NCBI GenBank assembly: GCA_030696465.1
Contig: JAUYSE010000046.1
Location: 1 to 5,091, forward strand
Direction of reading: 5' to 3'
DNA from: Legionellaceae bacterium
GTDB lineage: Bacteria; Pseudomonadota; Gammaproteobacteria; Legionellales; Legionellaceae
Length of the DNA stretch: 5,091 nt
Part shown: positions 1-5,091 of the stretch, one piece after another
Position numbering within the stretch: position 1 is the first letter of the stretch
Layout of the letters: the number at the start of each line of letters is the position of its first letter
Translations under genes and position numbers: made by a program
The notes under the pieces: model-generated
Told to the model about the DNA's origin: nothing
Databases searched by the model: none
The model's input: the letters and a program-made list of their open reading frames with translations, nothing else

Positions 1-390
1 ACTCACAAATTGTTGTGATGTCAAAAAATAACCACCAAGGTTGATATTTATATTTTCACAAAAATTAATATATTCTACCTGCATGAGGGGCTGACCATAT
101 TGTCTATTTCTAGGGTACGCATTATTAACTAAAGCATCTATTCGGCCATGCCTCTCTGAAATAACACTCAGTAATGATAAAATAGACGATTTATCATTAA
201 TATCCATCGAAATATAATAAGCTTTTTTAGCTAATTCTTTTCTATTTATTTCAGAGCACAATACTCTTCCGGCTTGCTCATTAGTATCCGCAATAATTGC
301 AGTTCCTCCCACTGAAACTATACCTTGAACAAATGCTGCTCCCAAAAGGCCTGCACCACCGGTCACTACAACCACTTTATTATTAAGCAC
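1..390 (-). CDS. ptmA: PtmA-type short-chain dehydrogenase/reductase, N-terminal part (cut by window edge)
   Basis: The reading frame opens at a GTG (388-390) and runs off the left end after 130 codons, about half of a usual 250-residue SDR protein. The visible half is a Rossmann fold: beta strand VVVVT followed by the glycine motif TGGAGLLG (residues 10-17), an acidic residue D35 at the end of strand 2 that favours NAD(H) over NADP(H), D63 in the MDI segment, and NNAYPRN at 89-95, where the classical NNAG is altered as I remember it from PtmA proteins. The later NINLGGYFLTSQQF segment also matches that group. An in-frame TAA (391-393) directly precedes the GTG, and GAGG lies 9 bases upstream, so this start is well fixed. 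In Campylobacter, PtmA belongs to the flagellin-glycosylation/legionaminic acid gene set; from memory it is proposed to help supply the glucosamine phosphate precursor. The catalytic Tyr-x-x-x-Lys lies outside the window. Family assignment is firm; the exact reaction is inferred. The gene is AT-rich, like its upstream neighbour. Confidence 0.85.
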   Translation of the reverse strand, partial: MLNNKVVVVTGGAGLLGAAFVQGIVSVGGTAIIADTNEQAGRVLCSEINRKELAKKAYYISMDINDKSSILSLLSVISERHGRIDALVNNAYPRNRQYGQPLMQVEYINFCENININLGGYFLTSQQFVS

Positions 391-454
391 TTACATGATC
401 CTCAAAATAACTCTATAATTATTGTTCTATGTTTCACAAAATTTATACTCCATT
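391..454 (-). promoter_or_regulatory. 64-base leader before ptmA with Shine-Dalgarno and a Met-stop codon pair
   Basis: This short gap separates the membrane protein gene from the ptmA-like gene. On the minus strand it carries GAGG at about 400-403, spaced 9 bases from the GTG start, which is a good ribosome binding site. Between them sits ATG-TAA (391-396), in frame with and touching the GTG. The ATG is only 3 bases from the GAGG, so it is probably a poor start. No hairpin followed by a T run was found, so read-through from the upstream gene is likely. Confidence 0.5.
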
Positions 455-2047
455 CTAAAGTTCAACAAACATTTTTTGAGTTGGCGAAAAACGAAATACC
501 ATAAATTTTGTTGAATTTGAACCTGCACATATTTCTCTACAATATACCTCATTTCCCTTTATTGGCAAATATTTGCTCATATCAAGAACTATTGCATCAG
601 TGACCGGGTTATCAATACCATATACTGTTTTTAAATATTTTTTTGCTTTTTCTGCCCTAGAGTAAAAACAGGTACATTGCCGAAACAAGGCCGGAAAACT
701 CATTGTATAAGAAGTCATAATTGCCGGCATCTTGCTCTGACTATATGAGATTTTTGCTGACATATCATCATCTAAAATCAAAACAGCCATAGGCATATTC
801 TTTATTTTCAATAATTGCTCTTTTGTAAAATATCGATGTTGATAATCCGTACGTAAAGCACCATACATTCGATATGCAAACTGAAAAGAAGAGCAAAATG
901 CAATTAACATAAGAATAATAATAGAAATGGTCTTATGAAGTAAAAAATTATTATTTTGCCGAACCTCATGAGTACGCAATGACTCTAAAAAGAGAACTAG
1001 CATAAATCCCACAATAAGACTATTACCATAATCCTGAAAATTCTTTATCTCAACAGCCAGTCCAGTAACTATCTGTATATTAGATATAAAAAAAGAACAT
1101 AAAATTAAGGTAATAAATGAGTTGCGCACAAATGGTCTTTTCAATATACCCAAAAAAGATGACGCTCCAAATAAAATGAAACCAACAATTGTATATAATG
1201 GCAAATAAACCTTTCTACTAAACTGTATATGTGTGGAGCCTAATAAACCGTTCAACACCTCGTGATCCGCAGATGATAATGTGTTTATGTACGCAATATA
1301 AGCCACTATAGAAATAATAAAAAATGACACAAAATTAAACAGGATAATGTATTTTGTGGAGTTTCTTTTATTAAAAAGAAATGATATCGTCGCCACAGAA
1401 AGGCAGTACAGATATGGCTGGAATACAAAATAATATAATATACTCAAAGGGAGTAGTAAAAACCATTTCTTTTTTGTTTTCAAAAACATAAAAATACAGA
1501 CCGATAACACAAAATCAGAAAATAATGGGTTAGGTGCTCGAATAAATGATGGATAAGACTCCCACCCACAGATGATTGTACTTAAATGCAACCCTCCATA
1601 GAGCCAAGCAATCAATGGATTTCCATAATTAAATAATACTGAAGAAAATAAAATTATTATGGCATAAAAAAAAGCGAGAAGATTATCATTAACAAAAAAA
1701 CGAACACTACGCATTGTAAAAAAAACAGTTGTAGGAATTAGTACTAAGTCAAATATCAGATGTTGTATGGCTCCCGATAAGCCTAGTTGATGCAAAGTCG
1801 TCACTAGATATAACCCATAATATCCTGGAATATTACGAGCTCCCATTGCACCTTGGTAACTTAAATATGTCTCTTCATCCCAAGCATTAACAAACATGTA
1901 AATTTGCCCGGATAAAAGTGATTTAAAAAAAACATATAATTCTGGAAGAAAAATGGATAACAATACTCCTGCAGAAAAAACAGATCCGAGGAGCTGAAAA
2001 TAGAACTGAATTTTTTCATTCCTGGTACAAGTGATTGAAAAAAGCAT
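455..2047 (-). CDS. Polytopic membrane protein of unknown function, GT-C glycosyltransferase-like layout
   Basis: I do not recognise this 530-residue protein by sequence. By eye it has about 10-12 hydrophobic segments, roughly at residues 16-42, 74-90, 96-112, 122-140, 144-160, 177-190, 195-225, 233-254, 281-301, 308-330, 342-356 and 371-391, then a soluble tail of about 140 residues. If the N-terminus is cytoplasmic, the first outer loop carries NAWDEETY (54-61). An acidic pair in the first extracytoplasmic loop followed by many helices and a soluble C-terminal domain is the usual layout of GT-C glycosyltransferases that use polyprenyl-phosphate sugars. A loop motif RAPNP (170-174) and a tail with C458/C460 and C503/C507 are further landmarks. 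It lies between ptmE- and ptmA-like genes, so a role in transferring or polymerising the surface glycan is plausible; a Wzy-like polymerase or other O-antigen membrane protein is the main alternative. The start at 2047 has AAGGG about 9 bases upstream. Very low G+C suggests separate acquisition from the right-hand genes. Confidence 0.8.
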   Translation of the reverse strand: MLFSITCTRNEKIQFYFQLLGSVFSAGVLLSIFLPELYVFFKSLLSGQIYMFVNAWDEETYLSYQGAMGARNIPGYYGLYLVTTLHQLGLSGAIQHLIFDLVLIPTTVFFTMRSVRFFVNDNLLAFFYAIIILFSSVLFNYGNPLIAWLYGGLHLSTIICGWESYPSFIRAPNPLFSDFVLSVCIFMFLKTKKKWFLLLPLSILYYFVFQPYLYCLSVATISFLFNKRNSTKYIILFNFVSFFIISIVAYIAYINTLSSADHEVLNGLLGSTHIQFSRKVYLPLYTIVGFILFGASSFLGILKRPFVRNSFITLILCSFFISNIQIVTGLAVEIKNFQDYGNSLIVGFMLVLFLESLRTHEVRQNNNFLLHKTISIIILMLIAFCSSFQFAYRMYGALRTDYQHRYFTKEQLLKIKNMPMAVLILDDDMSAKISYSQSKMPAIMTSYTMSFPALFRQCTCFYSRAEKAKKYLKTVYGIDNPVTDAIVLDMSKYLPIKGNEVYCREICAGSNSTKFMVFRFSPTQKMFVEL

Positions 2048-2114
2048 CTGTTCTAACCCTTACACTAATTGACCCATTATATGATTCTGTTGCAATGCCT
2101 ACTATTGTATCCAA
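2048..2114 (-). promoter_or_regulatory. 67-base gap with possible promoter before the membrane protein gene
   Basis: This is the first real break in an otherwise overlapping gene string. On the minus strand it holds a perfect TATAAT (2076-2081), about 29 bases upstream of the ATG at 2047, which would give a leader of roughly 20 bases. No good -35 hexamer is seen 16-18 bases upstream and there is no extended TGn, so the match may be chance in AT-rich DNA. AAGGG just before the ATG is a moderate ribosome binding site. No terminator hairpin for the upstream ptmE-like gene is visible. The gap coincides with the drop in G+C. Confidence 0.25.
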
Positions 2115-3167
2115 CTAAAGAGACACTAAACCAACCTCTTTCTGTGCTCGATTAAAATCATCTATTTGTCCGATATCAAGCCAGTACTCGTGAATTGGGA
2201 ACATATTGACCTGTTGCCCCCGATTAATATGCTGCTGAAGTAAATCTGGCATATCTATTTTTACACCTGGTTGAACACTCTTCACAAACTCAGGAGTAAG
2301 TAAATAAATACCGGCATTAATAAAAGAGCGATGTAATGGTTTTTCAACAATAGACTCCACACGATGACCTTGAAAACTTAAAACACCAAAGGGCACACGA
2401 TGTTCATACTCCCGCACACAAACCGTTGCAACCGCCGGATGCTCTTGATGAAAATCTAAAAAATTTTTAAAACTTAGCGATGTTAATAAATCTCCATTCA
2501 TCATAAATAGGGGCATATTAATCTCATCACACGGTAATAGACCTAACGCTCCTCCTGTCCCTAACGGAGATTCCTCATATACATAGCGAATATTCACACC
2601 CCAGCAACTACCATCTCCAAAATATTCTTTAATCATCTCAGGCATAAAATGCAACGAGATAAAGAACCGATGAAATCCCTCCTCAATGAAACGTTCCAGA
2701 ATATGCTCCAAAATCGGCTTACCACCTATTTTTAACATCGGCTTAGGGCAATCTTGTGTTAAGGGATATAATCGTGTGCCAAACCCTCCTGCCATCAGAA
2801 AAACCGGATTGTCTCTATGTCGTTTCTTTAACATATCATGCAGTGTTTCTAACCCAATAATATATCCTTTCTCATCAACAACGGGTAACTGTAAAAGTTG
2901 AAACTTTTCCATGGTTGCTAAAATGAGCTCTCGACTCCAATCAGTCCGTGCCAATCTGGGTGCCTCACACATCATCTCTTGAACGGGTAAATCCATGGGA
3001 GAGTGTCTTATTAGCGCACGTCGAATATCACCATCTGTGACGGTTCCGAGTAAGTGCCCACATTCATCAGCAACCAATGCAATCCGCTGAGAACCTTTAT
3101 CAAGCACCTCAATAGCCTCAGACATAGTAGTCTGAGGTGAAATTAATAGTGTTTTCCAATTATCCAT
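2115..3167 (-). CDS. ptmE: PtmE-type CBS-domain sugar-1-phosphate nucleotidyltransferase (probable GDP-glucosamine synthesis)
   Basis: This 350-residue cytoplasmic enzyme joins a pair of CBS domains to a nucleotidyltransferase, the layout and length of PtmE. CBS repeat 1 spans about 10-55 (GTVTDGDIRRAL at 41-52) and repeat 2 about 62-118. The transferase domain (about 121-345) has the nucleotide-binding signature MAGGFGTRLYPLT (125-137), PKPM (141-144), NGD with metal ligand D226, EKP (275-277), NAGIYLL (284-290) and WLDIG with D330. In Campylobacter, PtmE transfers GMP to glucosamine 1-phosphate, committing the sugar to a GDP-linked legionaminic acid route. The CBS pair may sense an adenine nucleotide or other ligand. 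The ATG overlaps the end of the neuD-like gene by 8 bases and has only a weak GGA upstream, so translation is probably coupled. Mannose-1-phosphate guanylyltransferase is the likely automatic annotation; the CBS fusion and neighbours argue for PtmE. G+C is like the right-hand genes. Confidence 0.88.
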   Translation of the reverse strand: MDNWKTLLISPQTTMSEAIEVLDKGSQRIALVADECGHLLGTVTDGDIRRALIRHSPMDLPVQEMMCEAPRLARTDWSRELILATMEKFQLLQLPVVDEKGYIIGLETLHDMLKKRHRDNPVFLMAGGFGTRLYPLTQDCPKPMLKIGGKPILEHILERFIEEGFHRFFISLHFMPEMIKEYFGDGSCWGVNIRYVYEESPLGTGGALGLLPCDEINMPLFMMNGDLLTSLSFKNFLDFHQEHPAVATVCVREYEHRVPFGVLSFQGHRVESIVEKPLHRSFINAGIYLLTPEFVKSVQPGVKIDMPDLLQQHINRGQQVNMFPIHEYWLDIGQIDDFNRAQKEVGLVSL

Positions 3168-3849
3168 TTTTAGAATCCAATTCTAATAGTTCACTTGGTT
3201 TAACATGACGTATCGCCGCAGATAAAACCACTTGTTGTTCAAAGAGATCTCGTACAATAGTTGCTCCAGCTCCAACCACCACATTTTTACCAATAGAAAC
3301 ACCTTGAGTCAAGGTTGCTCCAGCAGCAATAAATGCACCAGCGCAAACTCGTACATTACCGCATAAAATCGCACCAGGAGCTATGTGTACATGCGCTTCG
3401 ACTACGCAATCATGATCGACATTCGCGCTTGTATTGACAATAACATTCTCACCTATACTAGCATCTGCTTGAATCACTGCCCCCGCCATAACTTGCGCAC
3501 CTTCCTTCAAAATAGCAGAGGTGTCTACATAGGTGGATGGATGAATTAATGCAGGAAAAAAATAACCTTGCGCTTTAAATTGATCAAACACACACTGCCT
3601 ACTTGTATCACCAATCCGTCGCCCTACCCCATTCACTAAGCAAACTTGTGCCGGACTATATATACTCAAATCTTTACCAGCACCCAATACAGGAACACCG
3701 CGCCAAATATCAACACCTTGTTCAACTAATTCGGGTGCGCACACCCCGAGTAAATGTAACCCAGCTGATTGAATAAGTCCCAGTAATACCTTAGCATGCC
3801 CGCCCGCACCTATTAAAATCAGAGGTTGAGATCGATGATTATCGGTCAT
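3160..3849 (-). CDS. neuD: NeuD/PglD-type sugar acetyltransferase, candidate LegH
   Basis: The 229-residue product has the two-part NeuD/PglD architecture: an N-terminal sugar-nucleotide-binding domain with IGAGGHAKV (13-21) and NGVG (73-76), then a left-handed beta-helix of hexapeptide repeats (about 107-200) that binds acetyl-CoA in a trimer. HPSTYV (103-108) marks the junction. H146 in NVDHDC aligns by spacing with the catalytic base of PglD (H125), and H155, nine residues later, with PglD H134. This suggests N-acetylation of a 4-amino sugar nucleotide, the LegH step of legionaminic acid synthesis; O-acetylation of the finished acid, as for some NeuD proteins, is the alternative. The usual GNPAR/GVPAK-like acetyl-CoA motif near the end reads LSAAIRHVK (209-217), a modest departure. 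The start overlaps the neuB stop in ATGA (3846-3849), with GGAGG 10 bases upstream inside neuB. Class is firm, substrate is inferred. Confidence 0.88.
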   Translation of the reverse strand: MTDNHRSQPLILIGAGGHAKVLLGLIQSAGLHLLGVCAPELVEQGVDIWRGVPVLGAGKDLSIYSPAQVCLVNGVGRRIGDTSRQCVFDQFKAQGYFFPALIHPSTYVDTSAILKEGAQVMAGAVIQADASIGENVIVNTSANVDHDCVVEAHVHIAPGAILCGNVRVCAGAFIAAGATLTQGVSIGKNVVVGAGATIVRDLFEQQVVLSAAIRHVKPSELLELDSKNG

Positions 3850-4931
3850 AACTCAAATACCTCCCCTGGTTCATACTCTTTTCGATTAACCGTGCCAATT
3901 ACCTGCCACAATAAATCAGGGGAGCAGCCACTACCGGCACGCGCCGTTGTTAAATCATCCCTTTCAATGACCTGGCCCACCTGTATATGTTTGGCGGTGA
4001 TAATAGATTGCCTTGCAACACGTCTCACAGACCATTCACTTGCTTGCGGTGCTTTATATCCGTGACCTAAGGCTGTTTCAAGTGCACGAATAGCACTAAC
4101 CAATTGTTTCAACTCTGGAACATCAATAGAGGCCAAATGGTCAGGGCCCGGTAATGATCTATCTAATGTAAAATGTTTTTCAATAACACACGCGCCGCGC
4201 GCAACTGCCGCAATAGGGATCACCGTACCCTCTGTATGGTCAGAATAACCTACAGGAAGACTAAACGCTGATGCTAATGTATCCATGGCTCGCAAATTCA
4301 CTTCATCCCAGGGGGTTGGATATTGTGAGGTACAATGCAGTAAAGTGACATGATGTAATAACTTATCTCGGGCATGAACACTCCCCCAACATCGCCAAAC
4401 CTCTTCCATGCTACATGGTTCTTCTTTTTCATTAAGCGCATGTGTAACCACCGCAAGCCCCATTTCAATTTCAGATAATGTAGCCATTCCTGTTGAAATA
4501 ATTAAGGGTTTACCCGTTTTAGCAAAGCGCCACAATAATGGGGCATTTGTTAATTCACCAGAAGGAACTTTGTACACTGGTAAATCTAAGGATTGTAGAA
4601 ACTGCAGGCTCATTTCATCAAAAGCGGTGGATAAGAACTCAATCCCTCGTTGTCTTGCATGATGCTGTAATTCTATATGCCACGCTTGTGGCAATTCTAG
4701 TTTTTCTAGCATCTCTAACTGTGACTCTGTCGAATGCATATTTACAGTTTGATATTGTGCTTTTTCTACCTCTCGTGTCGCCAATTTTCTCGCATTAAAT
4801 GTTTGAAATTTAACAGCATCTGCCCCTGCATCTGCAGCAGCATCCACCAAACGAAAAGCGAGATCCTTAGAGCCATTATGATTAACCCCTGCCTCAGCAA
4901 TAATATACACAGCCTTTCTAGGCATAAGCAT
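3846..4931 (-). CDS. neuB: NeuB/LegI-type nonulosonic acid synthase
   Basis: The enzyme condenses phosphoenolpyruvate with a 2-acetamido hexose such as ManNAc or 2,4-diacetamido-2,4,6-trideoxymannose to form a nine-carbon sugar acid in the cytoplasm. The 361-residue length is normal. The TIM-barrel domain has IAEAGVNHNG (11-20), GADAVKFQTF (36-45), PSGE (123-126), ISTGMA (145-150), LHCTSQYP (198-205), GYSDHTEG (228-235), EKHFTLDR (251-258) and PGPDHLAS (261-268). A C-terminal SAF (antifreeze-like) domain spans about 298-361, with VARQSI (305-310) close to the usual ARKSL; the common KRPG of that domain reads ARAG (330-333). The neighbouring ptmE- and ptmA-like genes favour the LegI role (legionaminic acid) over N-acetylneuraminic acid, but sequence alone does not settle the substrate. 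The ATG at 4931 is chosen over one at 4925 because GGAG lies 7 bases upstream of the first. The start overlaps the upstream epimerase gene by 14 bases, so the two are probably translated together. Confidence 0.95.
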   Translation of the reverse strand: MLMPRKAVYIIAEAGVNHNGSKDLAFRLVDAAADAGADAVKFQTFNARKLATREVEKAQYQTVNMHSTESQLEMLEKLELPQAWHIELQHHARQRGIEFLSTAFDEMSLQFLQSLDLPVYKVPSGELTNAPLLWRFAKTGKPLIISTGMATLSEIEMGLAVVTHALNEKEEPCSMEEVWRCWGSVHARDKLLHHVTLLHCTSQYPTPWDEVNLRAMDTLASAFSLPVGYSDHTEGTVIPIAAVARGACVIEKHFTLDRSLPGPDHLASIDVPELKQLVSAIRALETALGHGYKAPQASEWSVRRVARQSIITAKHIQVGQVIERDDLTTARAGSGCSPDLLWQVIGTVNRKEYEPGEVFEL

Positions 4932-5091
4932 GTTGATACTCCAAATCTTGAAATTTTTTCATAAGTGATAAAGGATGGTTTTTTAGAATCGGTAAAATAC
5001 GCATTGCGACTTGCCCGTCCCCATAAGGATTCATCACTTGTTGACAGGATTTTTTAAATTCTGGACTCAGTGCTTTATCCAAGCCTTGTTG
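4918..5091 (-). CDS. neuC: NeuC/LegG-type hydrolysing sugar-nucleotide 2-epimerase, C-terminal end (cut by window edge)
   Basis: Only the last 57 residues and a TAG stop (4918-4920) are visible; the frame is open to the right end of the window. The fragment contains NPYGDGQVAMRI (residues 21-32 of the visible part), the C-terminal signature of hydrolysing UDP-GlcNAc 2-epimerases of the NeuC/LegG type, followed by a charged helical tail. The full protein should be about 370-390 residues. NeuC releases ManNAc from UDP-GlcNAc; LegG releases the 2,4-diacetamido mannose analogue from a GDP- or UDP-linked bacillosamine-type sugar. The fragment cannot tell these apart, but the ptmE-like gene downstream makes the GDP-linked LegG role more likely. 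The stop lies inside the neuB start region, a 14-base overlap typical of genes whose products act in consecutive steps. Everything upstream, including catalytic residues and the promoter, is out of view. Confidence 0.85.
   Translation of the reverse strand, partial: QQGLDKALSPEFKKSCQQVMNPYGDGQVAMRILPILKNHPLSLMKKFQDLEYQHAYA
4936..4945 (-). promoter_or_regulatory. Ribosome binding site that decides the neuB start
   Basis: On the minus strand TTGGAG lies inside the end of the epimerase gene, with 7 bases between the GGAG and the ATG at 4929-4931. The second in-frame ATG at 4923-4925 would be 13 bases away, too far for good initiation, so the product should begin Met-Leu-Met-Pro. Confidence 0.55.

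Noticed and set aside
400..445. Possible sigma-70-like promoter before the ptmA-like gene (TTGTGA, 16 bases, TATAGA on the minus strand)
   Set aside because: Both hexamers match the consensus at only four of six positions, as expected by chance in AT-rich DNA.
2048..2114. Terminator after the ptmE-like gene
   Set aside because: No stable inverted repeat followed by a T run on the minus strand was found in the gap.
2686..2901. Plus-strand open frame of 71 codons
   Set aside because: It lies wholly antisense to the ptmE-like gene, whose conserved motifs explain the DNA; its product shows no recognisable domain.
3826..4065. Plus-strand open frame of 79 codons
   Set aside because: Antisense to the neuB 3' end and the neuD start; no recognisable protein features, so treated as a shadow frame.
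4315..4440. Segment of NeuB around residues 165-195 that is absent from the Neisseria-type sialic acid synthase as remembered
   Set aside because: A similar segment before LLHCT is, from memory, common in many NeuB-family proteins, so it is not an unusual insertion.
4408..4964. Three overlapping plus-strand open frames of 76-86 codons
   Set aside because: All are antisense to neuB and the neuC end, overlap one another and have no family resemblance.

Overview
The window holds part of a nonulosonic (sialic-acid-like) acid biosynthesis locus. All recognisable genes lie on the minus strand and are transcribed from right to left. In transcription order they are: the 3' end of a NeuC/LegG-type sugar-nucleotide 2-epimerase (4918-5091), a NeuB/LegI-type nonulosonate synthase (3846-4931), a NeuD/PglD/LegH-type acetyltransferase (3160-3849), a PtmE-type CBS-nucleotidyltransferase (2115-3167), an unrecognised 530-residue polytopic membrane protein (455-2047), and the N-terminal part of a PtmA-type short-chain dehydrogenase (1-390). 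No RNA gene, CRISPR array, insertion sequence or convincing terminator was seen.

The combination of PtmE, PtmA, NeuB and NeuC homologues points to a legionaminic-acid-type sugar rather than ordinary N-acetylneuraminic acid. In the pathway described for Campylobacter, PtmE makes a GDP-linked glucosamine precursor. GDP-linked dehydratase, aminotransferase and acetyltransferase steps follow, then a hydrolysing 2-epimerase (LegG), condensation with phosphoenolpyruvate (LegI) and CMP activation (LegF/PtmB). The window covers the PtmE, LegG, LegI and probably LegH steps. The dehydratase, aminotransferase and CMP-synthetase genes are not in it and could lie on either side.

The region falls into two parts. 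The right part (about 2115-5091) is a tightly packed operon with three successive gene overlaps of 14, 4 and 8 bases; hand-counted sample lines give about 42-48% G+C. The left part (about 1-2114) has 64-67 base gaps between genes, a membrane protein gene and about 20-37% G+C in sampled lines. The step falls close to the end of the ptmE-like gene, so the locus looks mosaic, as surface-polysaccharide loci often are.

The organism is probably a Gram-negative bacterium, most likely a gammaproteobacterium, making a legionaminic-acid-containing O-antigen, capsule or glycoprotein. A Legionella-like host would fit the gene set, but nothing in the window proves the genus. The least explained gene is the membrane protein: its acidic WDEE motif in the first predicted outer loop and its soluble C-terminal tail suggest a GT-C-fold glycosyltransferase-like protein, but this is an inference from layout alone.
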